A model generated the notes under the pieces. That model was not told where the DNA came from, searched no databases, and saw only the letters and a program-made list of their open reading frames with translations. A DNA stretch of 64,000 nucleotides from NCBI GenBank assembly GCA_016215105.1, contig JACRLJ010000006.1:1-64000 (forward strand), read 5' to 3'. A program made the position numbers and the translations under genes. Below are positions 32,645-41,656 of this stretch, in pieces; positions within the stretch are counted from its first letter, which is position 1; each line of letters opens with the position of its first letter. The DNA comes from Candidatus Hydrogenedentota bacterium. Lineage in GTDB: Bacteria > Hydrogenedentota > Hydrogenedentia > Hydrogenedentales > SLHB01.

Positions 32645-32972
32645 AGCAAACGACCCCGTGTTCGTCTGCTTCGCGAGCCAGAGTATTGGCTATGCGCCTC
32701 TGCGTCTCGAACTGTTCAGGCCGCAGTACGAACACATCCAGCGAGAAGTCGGGGTGTGCGAACAGCCGGTGTATGGCTATCTGGACCTCACGCTGTGACT
32801 TGGCGCCACCATACAAGACAAGCAAGTCAATGTCGCTCTCTGGATCAGCGGTTCCGGAAGCGCGCGAGCCAAACAGAATGACCCGTTCCGGATGAAACGC
32901 TTCCGCGATGGTCGCGACGACCTTCTCAACCTGTTTGTCCACACCTGCCTCGTATGCGCCACGCTGTATCAC
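32637..32972 (-). CDS. Minimal nucleotidyltransferase (MNT) domain protein
   Basis: GSX10DXD motif 'FGSRASGTADPESDIDLLVLYGG'; overlaps the HEPN ORF. Confidence 0.88.
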   Translation of the reverse strand: MIQRGAYEAGVDKQVEKVVATIAEAFHPERVILFGSRASGTADPESDIDLLVLYGGAKSQREVQIAIHRLFAHPDFSLDVFVLRPEQFETQRRIANTLAREADEHGVVCYG

Positions 32973-33020
32973 GTGCGAAAGATTAGTCCGGAATGCGTTG
33001 GTGCGTTCGGCGCTATTCCC

Positions 33021-34139
33021 CTAGATAATAACCAAGTTATCGCGGTGAATCACTTCATCAAAATCTTTGTGACCCAGGATGGCCTTGATTTGGGCGCTCT
33101 TGAGACCTTTGATGCGGGCGATGTCGCCGCTCGAGTAATTCACCAGTCCGCAAGCGATTTCGTGGCCGGACGTGTCCCGGACGCGCACCGAATCGCCGAC
33201 TTCGAAGCTGCCCGAGACCGCCGTCACACCCGCGGGAAGCAAGCTTCGCCCTTTCGTCAGAAGCGCGCTCCGGGCGCCGTCATCGACATCGAGGACACCA
33301 CGCACGTGCCGCCCGAACGCGATCCAGCGTTTGCGCTGGGATATGCCGGAATGGTTGGCGCCGAACCGGGTACACCGGGCGGTCCCCGCGAGGACGTCGT
33401 GGATGACGTTGGACCGGCGGCCATTGGTGATGACCATCGGCAGTCCGGCGGCGCCGGCAATCTTCGCAGCGGAGAGTTTGGTGTGCATCCCGCCCACGGA
33501 CGATTCGCCCGCGGCCCCTTCCGCCAGGGCTTCTATTTCGTCCGTCACGTGATCCACCACTTCAACAAGTTTGGCGTTCTTGTGACGCGCGGGATTCTTG
33601 TCGTACAAACCGTCCACATCGCTCAAAATAATCAACAAGTCCGCATCGATCTTCGCGGCGACTTTGGCCGCGAGAGTGTCATTGTCGCCAAAGCGCAATT
33701 CGGCGGTCGATACCGAGTCGTTCTCGTTCAGAATTGGCACCACCGTCTTGAGTTCAAAGAGTGTCTTGACGGTATTGCGAATGTTGAGGTAGCGCTGCCG
33801 GTCGTCTAGGTCCGGAGTGGTCAACAGGACTTGGGCGGATTGCAGTCCCTGTCCGTGGGTCTGGAAGAGGGTTTCGTAAAAGTGCATCAGCCGGGACTGG
33901 CCGACTGCGGCGGTCGCTTGTTTGAGGGGAATGGATTTGGGCCGTTGCGTGAGTCCGAGCAGCGTCATCCCGCAGCCCACCGCGCCGGACGACACGATCA
34001 GGACGTTGATCTCGCGCGTCTTCTTCAACGTGGCAATCTCTTTGACGACGGATTCCATCACGCGTCCGTCAAAGCCTTTGGGGCCGGTCAACAGCGAAGT
34101 GCCGACCTTGACCACCAAGGTATGTACGTCAGTCTGCAT
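33021..34139 (-). CDS. proB: Glutamate 5-kinase with PUA domain
   Basis: 'LVVKVGTSLLTGPKGFDG', 'VSSGAVGCGM', 'PILNENDSVSTAELRFGDNDTLAAKVAAKIDADLLIILSDVDGLYDKNP', 'GGMHTKLSAAKIA'. Confidence 0.97.
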   Translation of the reverse strand: MQTDVHTLVVKVGTSLLTGPKGFDGRVMESVVKEIATLKKTREINVLIVSSGAVGCGMTLLGLTQRPKSIPLKQATAAVGQSRLMHFYETLFQTHGQGLQSAQVLLTTPDLDDRQRYLNIRNTVKTLFELKTVVPILNENDSVSTAELRFGDNDTLAAKVAAKIDADLLIILSDVDGLYDKNPARHKNAKLVEVVDHVTDEIEALAEGAAGESSVGGMHTKLSAAKIAGAAGLPMVITNGRRSNVIHDVLAGTARCTRFGANHSGISQRKRWIAFGRHVRGVLDVDDGARSALLTKGRSLLPAGVTAVSGSFEVGDSVRVRDTSGHEIACGLVNYSSGDIARIKGLKSAQIKAILGHKDFDEVIHRDNLVII

Positions 34140-35382
34140 GGTACTCGAGCTCAGCGTCCCCTATCATAACGGTCTGACCCTCTTCGGCGCCCAGACGTTT
34201 GAGCGCCTTGTACACGCCCATGCGTTTCAGGCGCTTCTGAAGGTGGCGAATAGCCTCCTCATTACTAAAGTCCGTCATGCGCACAGCCTGAACGACTTTG
34301 GCCCCGTCCACCTGAAACCCGGCGTCGGTTTGCCTAATGACGTAGGGGGGTTCATAGGTGTAATCGTGCTCGGACGCTGCGGAAGGGACCTCGGCCTCTT
34401 CCTTCCGGAGCTTGGCCACGGTCTGCCACATGCGCTCGAGCAATTCCGGCACGCCTTCGCCGGTAGCGGCCGAGATCACGGCTGGGCTGTCGAACGACTT
34501 GGAGACAACCCCGGACCGTTCGCGATTTTCAGTAATGTCGACCTTGTTCAGGGCATATACCTTCGGTTTGTCCGCGAACGCCGCGCTATGCTGCGCAAGC
34601 TCGTTTTCCAGTGTCGCACAGGTTTGGACAGGGTCCGGATCGCCGAGGTCGATGAGAAACAGCAGCACCTTAGTGCGCTCGATATGGCGCAGGAAATCGT
34701 GTCCCAAGCCTTTGCCTTCGGCGGCCCCTTCGATAATTCCAGGGATGTCGGCGATGGTCAAGGTCCGGTATTCGCCCAGGATTGAAACACCAAGATTGGG
34801 AGACAATGTGGTGAACGGGTAGTCGGCGATCTTGGGACGCGCGGCGCTCGCCGCCGCGAGAAAAGTTGACTTGCCGGCATTGGGGAGTCCAACCAGGCCC
34901 ACTTCCGCGATCAGCTTGAGTTCGACAAGAAACTCGGCGTTCTCGCCGGGTTCGCCCAGTTCGGCAAACTTGGGGGCGCGGTTGGTCGAACTGGCGAACC
35001 GCGCATTTCCGCGTCCGCCGCGTCCGCCGTGAGCCGCAAGAAAACGCTGGCCTTCCTCGACGAGATCAGCCATGACCTCGTTCGTCTCTAGGTTGCGCAC
35101 GAGCGTGCCGAGCGGAACCTGGATCAGCAGGTCAGACCCGTTCTTGCCATGACAATCACTGCCCTTGCCGTGGACGCCGCCTTCGGCGATCCAATGAGCG
35201 TGGTATTGCAGATCTAGGAGTGAAGTGAACCGGGTTGCGGCGACGAAATACACATCGCCCCCATTGCCGCCGTCGCCCCCATCCGGCCCCCCGCGGGGAA
35301 CGTACTTCTCACGGCGCATGCTGGAGCAGCCCTTACCGCCCGCGCCGCCCGTTACGCGAATTCGTGCGCGATCGATAAACAT
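34129..35382 (-). CDS. obgE: GTPase ObgE/CgtA
   Basis: 'FIDRARIRVTGGAGGKGCSSMRREKYVPRGGPDGGDGGNGGDVYF', 'VGLVGLPNAGKSTFLAAASAARPKIADYPFTTLSPNLG'. Confidence 0.97.
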   Translation of the reverse strand: MFIDRARIRVTGGAGGKGCSSMRREKYVPRGGPDGGDGGNGGDVYFVAATRFTSLLDLQYHAHWIAEGGVHGKGSDCHGKNGSDLLIQVPLGTLVRNLETNEVMADLVEEGQRFLAAHGGRGGRGNARFASSTNRAPKFAELGEPGENAEFLVELKLIAEVGLVGLPNAGKSTFLAAASAARPKIADYPFTTLSPNLGVSILGEYRTLTIADIPGIIEGAAEGKGLGHDFLRHIERTKVLLFLIDLGDPDPVQTCATLENELAQHSAAFADKPKVYALNKVDITENRERSGVVSKSFDSPAVISAATGEGVPELLERMWQTVAKLRKEEAEVPSAASEHDYTYEPPYVIRQTDAGFQVDGAKVVQAVRMTDFSNEEAIRHLQKRLKRMGVYKALKRLGAEEGQTVMIGDAELEYHAD

Positions 35383-35420
35383 GGTCTGCCGCCTTGCGAG
35401 AGGATAAAGGGGGTGAACCC

Positions 35421-35684
35421 TTACTCCGCCGTTACCGCCACCACGTCAATGCACTGGCGGGCCTTGCTGGTATGACGAAACTTCACCACGCCGTCAATCA
35501 ACGCGAAGATCGTGTGATCTTTGCCGATACCGACGTTCAGCCCGGGGTGGAACTGCGTGCCGCGCTGCCGCACGATGATGTTGCCCGAACGCACGGGCTC
35601 ACCGCCGAACTTCTTCAAGCCCAACCGTTGCGACGCGCTGTCGCGGCCGTTCCGTGAACTGCCGCCTGCTTTCTTTGTTGCCAT
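35421..35684 (-). CDS. rpmA: 50S ribosomal protein L27
   Basis: '[69 protein letters not shown]'. Confidence 0.96.
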   Translation of the reverse strand: MATKKAGGSSRNGRDSASQRLGLKKFGGEPVRSGNIIVRQRGTQFHPGLNVGIGKDHTIFALIDGVVKFRHTSKARQCIDVVAVTAE

Positions 35685-35735
35685 GATACCTTCTCCTCAA
35701 TACCCGCGTCCGCGGCGCGCCGCGGCGGGGGGAAC

Positions 35736-36047
35736 TTACGCCTGAATCTCGCGGACCTTCAGTTCGGTGTAGTACTGGCGGTGACCTTGTGTACGAACGT
35801 AGCCTTTGCGGCGTTTCTTTTTGAAGACGCGAATCTTCTTGCGCCGGTCTTGGGCGATAACCTGACAAACTACCTTGGCGGTCGTCAGTTTCGCGCGATC
35901 CACAACCAGGCCATCGTCCTTCGCTAGCAGGCAGACATCGGTCAACTCGACCGTCTCGCCTACCAGCGCACTGAGTTTTTCGACTCGGACGAGGTCGCCC
36001 TGGGTCACCTTAATCTGCTTACCGCCCGTTGTCACCACTGCGTACAT
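35736..36047 (-). CDS. rplU: 50S ribosomal protein L21
   Basis: 'MYAVVTTGGKQIKVTQGDLVRVEKL', 'KKIRVFKKKRRKGYVRTQGHRQYYTELKVREI'. Confidence 0.96.
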   Translation of the reverse strand: MYAVVTTGGKQIKVTQGDLVRVEKLSALVGETVELTDVCLLAKDDGLVVDRAKLTTAKVVCQVIAQDRRKKIRVFKKKRRKGYVRTQGHRQYYTELKVREIQA

Positions 36048-36099
36048 GGTCTCGATCTCCACCTTTGCGGCTGGGACCCGTCCCGCCGCGTATCATTCA

Positions 36100-36903
36100 T
36101 CACTTGCTGAAGGCCAGCGCCGCCGCGCGAAGTTCCGCGCAGGCTGACAGCGAGGCCAGATAACTCGTCTTCGGGTTTGCCGGCGACGGCACATTCTCCG
36201 TCAGTGTTCGCAGGCGCCCAAAAGCGCCTTCGGCCACCACTTCATGGCTATTCACATTCGACCCCGGCTCCGCGATTACGCGAACCGTGGTTCGATCAAT
36301 TCCAATACCCGCTAAACTCAACGCAACGGCCACATTAACGTTTTTCGGAAAGCCCTTGATGGCATCCCGGGCCGTGCCCTCAAATACCACGGTCGGCTCC
36401 GTCAACGCGTCCAAGTCGATTCCGCGTTCGACGATGTACGGCGCGCCAGCCAAGCCTTTCGGCGGCTTCCGCGTCGTCAGCGTTACCCGGTCGAGACCGG
36501 CCTCGCGCGCTGCCCGAACGCCATCCACTCCGCACAACGCTCCGGACGGCAGCCGAACCTGGATACCGGCATCCTGCGTACGCGCCAGCAAATCCGGTTC
36601 CGCGACCAGCCCGCCAATGCTCATAATAAGGCAGTCGCGGTGATGGCGGATGGCCGCCTCGATAACCGGTTTGACGGCCCCGGGCGCTGCCGCTTCGACC
36701 ACGAAATCCGCAGCCGATACGGTCGCGTCCACCGTACCCAACTTAGCATTCAACTTGAACTTATTCACCAGCGCAACCGCTTGCGCTTCAATCACATCCG
36801 ATACCGCGACAATCTCCGCCGCGATGCCGCCCCGTTCAAGCGCGGCGCACAACTCCGCGGAGATGTTGCCACAGCCTACCAAGCCTACTTTCATGTTAGC
36901 CAT
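36100..36903 (-). CDS. nadX: Aspartate dehydrogenase
   Basis: 'KVGLVGCGNISAELCAAL', 'VVEAAAPGAVKPVIEAAI', 'GALCGVDGVRAAREAGLDRVTLTTRKPPKGLAGAPY'. Confidence 0.85.
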   Translation of the reverse strand: MANMKVGLVGCGNISAELCAALERGGIAAEIVAVSDVIEAQAVALVNKFKLNAKLGTVDATVSAADFVVEAAAPGAVKPVIEAAIRHHRDCLIMSIGGLVAEPDLLARTQDAGIQVRLPSGALCGVDGVRAAREAGLDRVTLTTRKPPKGLAGAPYIVERGIDLDALTEPTVVFEGTARDAIKGFPKNVNVAVALSLAGIGIDRTTVRVIAEPGSNVNSHEVVAEGAFGRLRTLTENVPSPANPKTSYLASLSACAELRAAALAFSK

Positions 36904-37097
36904 GAGGCGTCCAAAAACAGCACCCGGCGCGCTTCAAACGGCCTTATTCAAGGCAGCCAAAGCCCACCGATCTGATGTCGCGAGAATCGTTTACGGTCAA
37001 AGATCGGGGTAAGTTAGCATATGGCGGAAGTTGAAGTCAAACTTCCGATATCACGAACTTAGCCTACAGCTTCTGATTCCAAGGGCGTAAGAGGTAG

Positions 37098-37154
37098 CCC
37101 ATGGCGCAAGCCGTGGGACCAGAGATAATGCCTGAGCGCCAGCCCTGTAAGGGC
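37098..37154. other. Compact hairpin-rich intergenic element
   Basis: CCCATGGC-GCAA-GCCGTGGG (37098-37117, GNRA-type loop) and GCCCT-gta-AGGGC (37142-37154). Confidence 0.35.
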
Positions 37155-37225
37155 GAAAGAGATCTTGCGTGGCGCGTGAGTTGTACACTACGACGCCAAC
37201 AGTGTGAATCTGCGTCTCCAGACGC

Positions 37226-37289
37226 CGTGTCCGGCCCCAAGGCATGTGGTAGACTGGTCGGCATGGACAACCCTGCCGCAGAAAAGGCG
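37226..37289 (+). promoter_or_regulatory. Duplicated promoter/start cassette, copy 1 (extended -10 TGGTAGACT, 7 nt before ATG 37263)
   Basis: cgtgtccggccccaaggcatgtggtagactggtcggcATGgacaaccctgccgcagaaaaggcg matches 38194-38258. Confidence 0.6.
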
Positions 37290-38099
37290 CCCAATCCGTG
37301 GCTTGCGATGACCATAGACGACGCGCGCGAGTACGACGAACGGAAGGAGACTTATCCTCTCAGGAACCACGTTGCCCTTTCGCGGCGGGTGGCCTGGGAG
37401 TTGATTCTACCGCATCTTCCCAACGACAAATCTCTCGAAGTACTGGAAGTCGGAGGAGGCACCGGCTTCTGGAGTATACGCCTCGCTCTGGAGGGTTGGC
37501 GTGTAATGCTTACAGATCCGGCGCAGGGACTATTGGACTGCGCGAGGGAGAAGCTACTGGCCTTAGGGCTGTTGGATAAAGTAACCATCATGAGTGCGGA
37601 TGTCTGCGATCTGAGCGCGTTCGCTTCGGAATCGCGTCGTCTCGTGCTCGCCATGGGAGACCCGCTTTCATACTGCGGAGACGCTGTCAAAGCGCTCCGA
37701 GAAGTCTGGCGCGTCACACAAGCCGGTGGCGTGCTCATTGGGAATGTTGAATGCCGGTACCGCGGGATTGACGCTCGAAGAGCCCCGTCTTGGTCAGATG
37801 CGCAGCGCATATTGACGGAGGGAATCGGGTACTGGCCGGGCCCGCATCACCACTTGGCCATCCAAATGTTTACGCCTTCGGAATTCAGATCATTGGCGGA
37901 ATCGGTCGGATGGCAGATGCAAGTAATGCGCCCTTCGGATCTGTTGCTTTCTCTTGTGGGAAGGGAACTGCTTAACGACGCCTTCGCTCGTGGAATTGAT
38001 CTGGAGGAGCTTGCGGAATTGGAGCTTCGTCTCGGCGAAGACCCCAGCTTGCTTGGGGCGGGCACGGATATATGGTTCGTGATGTCCAAACCCCGGTAG
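37263..38099 (+). CDS. Class I SAM-dependent methyltransferase
   Basis: 'LEVLEVGGGTGFWSIRLALEGWRVMLTDPAQGLLDCAREKL', 'AMGDPLSYCGD'; internal Met at 37263 inside the shared cassette. Confidence 0.82.
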   Translation: MDNPAAEKAPNPWLAMTIDDAREYDERKETYPLRNHVALSRRVAWELILPHLPNDKSLEVLEVGGGTGFWSIRLALEGWRVMLTDPAQGLLDCAREKLLALGLLDKVTIMSADVCDLSAFASESRRLVLAMGDPLSYCGDAVKALREVWRVTQAGGVLIGNVECRYRGIDARRAPSWSDAQRILTEGIGYWPGPHHHLAIQMFTPSEFRSLAESVGWQMQVMRPSDLLLSLVGRELLNDAFARGIDLEELAELELRLGEDPSLLGAGTDIWFVMSKPR

Positions 38100-38193
38100 G
38101 CGATTCCATTGTTCTTGTGCGATTACGTTGACCACCCACTGCCGACCCGCTGATTTGAAGACCATAACGGGCGCTGAATTATGCCTCGCATAG

Positions 38194-38258
38194 CGTGTTC
38201 GGCGCCCAAGGCATGTGATAGACTGACCGACATGGACAACCCTGTCACAGAAAAGGTG
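38194..38258 (+). promoter_or_regulatory. Duplicated promoter/start cassette, copy 2 (extended -10 TGATAGACT, 7 nt before ATG 38232)
   Basis: cgtgttcggcgcccaaggcatgtgatagactgaccgacATGgacaaccctgtcacagaaaaggtg. Confidence 0.6.
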
Positions 38259-38630
38259 TTTCCCGTCTTTGAGCGGTTTCCAGGGCTCAAACTGGTGTAC
38301 TTTTTCGGATCGCGCGCTGCCGGTGATCCCGGGCCGATGAGCGACTACGATTTCGCGGTGTATTTCGACGGCCTGAGCAATCGCGAAATAATGGACAGCC
38401 AGCTAAGCCTTCTGTCCGAATTGCAGAAGGCGCTCGCCACCGACGCGGTTGATCTTGTCGTACTCAACACCGCCGAAGCCCCCGAACTGAAGTACGAGAT
38501 CATCAAGAATGGCCTGCTCATCTACGATGTCGAACCCTACCGTGTCCTAGTCGAGCCGCAAATCCTCAACGAATACTTCGACTTTTACGACGGCCTTAAG
38601 CGATTCGGCCTGACGCGAGCGGCGCCATGA
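38232..38630 (+). CDS. MntA-like nucleotidyltransferase (antitoxin of a HEPN/MNT module)
   Basis: GSX10DXD motif 'FGSRAAGDPGPMSDYDFAVYFDG'; overlaps the following HepT ORF. Confidence 0.85.
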   Translation: MDNPVTEKVFPVFERFPGLKLVYFFGSRAAGDPGPMSDYDFAVYFDGLSNREIMDSQLSLLSELQKALATDAVDLVVLNTAEAPELKYEIIKNGLLIYDVEPYRVLVEPQILNEYFDFYDGLKRFGLTRAAP

Positions 38631-39040
38631 CAAGTCTGCGCGTTATTGAAAATAAGATTGCTTCCGTTCACAAATACATCAAGCTCCTGGAAATCTACAA
38701 GGACCGTAGTCAAACGGAAATCGAAAACGACCCTACGCTTCGCGGGGCGGTCGAGCGATATTTGTATCTGGCCGCTCAGGCGTCGATTGATCTTGCCGAG
38801 GCGACTATCGCCTACAAGCACTATCGCAAGCCCGCAACGAACCGGGAGTGCTTCGAGATACTCGTCGAGAATGCCCTCATCGAGAGGAACTTGGCGGATA
38901 GGCTCATAAGAATGTGCGCATTCAGGAACATGCTCGCGCACGCCTATGATCGAATTGACTACGGCGTCGTTGTCGACGCGCTGAACGGCTCCTTGCCGGA
39001 CTTGGATGAATTCACCAATGCGATAAAGCAAGTGAATTGA
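38627..39040 (+). CDS. HepT-like (DUF86) HEPN ribonuclease toxin
   Basis: RX4HXY motif in 'MCAFRNMLAHAYDRIDYGVVVDAL'; 'ALIERNLADRLIRM'. Confidence 0.85.
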   Translation: MTSLRVIENKIASVHKYIKLLEIYKDRSQTEIENDPTLRGAVERYLYLAAQASIDLAEATIAYKHYRKPATNRECFEILVENALIERNLADRLIRMCAFRNMLAHAYDRIDYGVVVDALNGSLPDLDEFTNAIKQVN

Positions 39041-39128
39041 CCTACACGTCCGCTGCCCGTCTGCATATCCACAATGAAACTATGTTAGCCCGGTTCTTGA
39101 AGGCAGGCAAAACAGGAAGAACACGCAC

Positions 39129-40328
39129 ATGATGAAGAATACAATTGCGCTCTTAGTGATGGCGTGCGCCGCGAGTACGCTGGCGGCGGCGCAGGGCCAA
39201 AACGGACGTGAAGGCGCCACGCTTTACGTATCCAAATTGGGCGACAACACGGACGGTTCGTCGTGGAAGAAGGCATTCAATACGATCCAGGCCGCATTGT
39301 CAGCCGTGCCCGACGACAAAGGAGGGCATCGTGTCGTTGTGCGGCCCGATACGTATGCGGAAGCCAATCTCGATCCGGCTTTCAAGGGAGCAGCCGGCGC
39401 GTACAACACTTTGATAGGCGATTTCGACGGGAGCCTGGGATCGGGCGCAACGGGCTGGGCGGTGATTGACTCCGGCGCGGTGGACGTCATTGTGCGGACG
39501 GATACCAATGACACCGCGGGCAATCCCGGTTGGAAACTGCTCGACAAAGGCGACCCGAAAAACGAGTGGGGGCTCAAAAGCATTGACTGGTGGGGAACGA
39601 CGCGTTGCTCGCCGAGTCACTCTGCTATCCTTTGGGATCGGTGGAAACTCAAAAACCTGTACATGACCGGCGCTGAAGGGTCTGGCTGGGACCTCACGAT
39701 AAACAAAGGCGCTGAATTCTCCACCATCACCGAACATTGTGTCGCCATTGGCCGATTCTCCGGGATTTGCGTGGGCGCGTTTGTCGGCAGGCGCGACGAA
39801 CCGGTGCTGATTAAGGACTGTTTCTCGATGTGCATGGACTGGTGGGGCGACGCGGCCGGCATCTACATTCGCGCCGAGAATCCCAAGCCGAACGACTATC
39901 CCGATGTCGTCATCGAGAACAGTACGCTCGTGGGCCCTGACAACGCGCTCCAAGTGGGCAATCCGGGTTTCGCCGGCTACACGCGCATTCGCCTAAAGGA
40001 CTGCCGGCTGTTCTCGCTGAACTTCTCGCAGCCCACCGGACAGCCATCTACCGGTGTCATCTATCATACCTTGGACGGCAAATTGCTCCACGTCGATTTG
40101 GAGGACTGCCTGCTGGCGGGCTACAAGATATTTGGTAGCGGAGGCCGGCAGTTTGGCGGCGACATACGTCCTGAAGGCGCGGCGATTTCATACACGCTCA
40201 AGGGCAAGGTCCGCGCTTACGTGCATTTCAGGCAGCCTGTTCCGGAAGGAATGGAGCGACTGCGCTACTGGCCGGTGGCGGATTTCGAGTACATGCTCCC
40301 ACCGGAGTTTCATAATCCAAAACCGTGA
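39129..40328 (+). CDS. Secreted protein, probable right-handed beta-helix fold
   Basis: Signal peptide; 'LYVSKLGDNTDGSSWKKAFNTIQAALSAV' N-terminal pattern seen in beta-helix proteins. Confidence 0.6.
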   Translation: MMKNTIALLVMACAASTLAAAQGQNGREGATLYVSKLGDNTDGSSWKKAFNTIQAALSAVPDDKGGHRVVVRPDTYAEANLDPAFKGAAGAYNTLIGDFDGSLGSGATGWAVIDSGAVDVIVRTDTNDTAGNPGWKLLDKGDPKNEWGLKSIDWWGTTRCSPSHSAILWDRWKLKNLYMTGAEGSGWDLTINKGAEFSTITEHCVAIGRFSGICVGAFVGRRDEPVLIKDCFSMCMDWWGDAAGIYIRAENPKPNDYPDVVIENSTLVGPDNALQVGNPGFAGYTRIRLKDCRLFSLNFSQPTGQPSTGVIYHTLDGKLLHVDLEDCLLAGYKIFGSGGRQFGGDIRPEGAAISYTLKGKVRAYVHFRQPVPEGMERLRYWPVADFEYMLPPEFHNPKP

Positions 40329-40359
40329 ACTTCGGGAGCGGGACGTTCCTGAAACGCCA

Positions 40360-41631
40360 TCAGAACGCCGGATCGCTGGGTTTTGGTTCCCCGTCAAACG
40401 TTAGTTCGATGACGTTAATGAATTCACCCGGCGGATAGGCAGGGAGATCGTGCAACCAGACGCGATCGCCGCGCTGTTCGATTCGCGCGGCCTGTCCGGT
40501 CGCCAGCGCCTTGGCCGAAACCACGTTAGCGCCGATCCAGGCCAGGGGCGCCGTGCTGCCTGGCCAACGCTGGCATTGCAGGTAGACCTTGTTACCCACG
40601 CGGGTGGTCATGCCCAGGTTCGGCGCATCAATGGGTGATTTGACCGCGCCATAGATGGAACTGCCGTTGACGGTCATCCATTGACCCATTTCCCGGAGGC
40701 GATCCACCTGTTCGCGGGGAATTGTCCCCTCGCGATCCGGACTCACATTCAGCAGCAGATTCCCCCCTTGCGAAGCGCACGAAACAAGCACGCGAATCAG
40801 TTCGGCGGCGGGCTTGTAGTTCGTGTCATAGGGACAATAGGCCCAACTCCGGTTCATGGTGTAACACGATTCCCAGGCTTTGCCGCCCGGCGTGACGGTA
40901 TTCTCGGGCGTGCCGAAATCGGCGGGTACGCCCGCGCGATCATTGATTAGAATATCCGGTTGCAGTTCGCGCGCCATGGCATTGAGTTCTTTCGAGCGCC
41001 ACAGCTCCGGATCCGTAGGGTGGAGCGCGTCGTACCACAGAATATCGATTTTGCCGTAGTTCGTTAGCAGTTCACGCACCTGCGCGTGCGCCTGTTCGAT
41101 CATGGGCGCATATACTTCGGGTTTGCCTTTAATACCCATCGGAAGCACGCCGGGAAACCGCCAGTCCACCAGCGAATAATAGAACCCGATCCGCATGTCC
41201 GCTTCGCGGCAGGCCGTTACAAACTCGGCGACAAAATCCCGTTTCGCGCCGGTTTTTACCGATGTGAAATCGGAAACGTGGCTATCGAACAGACAGTACC
41301 CGTCATGGTGGCGCGTGGTAATCACGACGTACTTCATGCCCGCCGCTTTTGCCAACGCGACCCATTCGCGCGGATTGTAATGGCGTGGCTGAAACTCTTC
41401 CGCCAACTTGGCGTATTCTTCGGCGGGAATATGCTCCTGGTACTTAATCCACTCGCCGCGCCCCGGAATGGCGTAGACGCCCCAGTGAATGAACATCCCG
41501 AAGCGCGCCTGGTTCCACCAGGCCAAACGCCCGTCCTGTGCGCTGGACTCGGCCGCTTGGGCGGGGACCATACTCAGCAACAGGGCGAGCACAAGAAGCA
41601 CGCAAACCCGACAACGCGGTAGTGATGGCAT
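40360..41631 (-). CDS. Alpha-L-fucosidase (GH29), secreted
   Basis: 'WWNQARFGMFIHWGVYAIPGRGEW', 'KYVVITTRHHDGYCLFDSHVSDF', 'IDILWYDALHP', 'NLLLNVSPDREG'. Confidence 0.93.
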   Translation of the reverse strand: MPSLPRCRVCVLLVLALLLSMVPAQAAESSAQDGRLAWWNQARFGMFIHWGVYAIPGRGEWIKYQEHIPAEEYAKLAEEFQPRHYNPREWVALAKAAGMKYVVITTRHHDGYCLFDSHVSDFTSVKTGAKRDFVAEFVTACREADMRIGFYYSLVDWRFPGVLPMGIKGKPEVYAPMIEQAHAQVRELLTNYGKIDILWYDALHPTDPELWRSKELNAMARELQPDILINDRAGVPADFGTPENTVTPGGKAWESCYTMNRSWAYCPYDTNYKPAAELIRVLVSCASQGGNLLLNVSPDREGTIPREQVDRLREMGQWMTVNGSSIYGAVKSPIDAPNLGMTTRVGNKVYLQCQRWPGSTAPLAWIGANVVSAKALATGQAARIEQRGDRVWLHDLPAYPPGEFINVIELTFDGEPKPSDPAF

Positions 41632-41656
41632 AGCGTAATTCCCTTTCATCGTGTCC

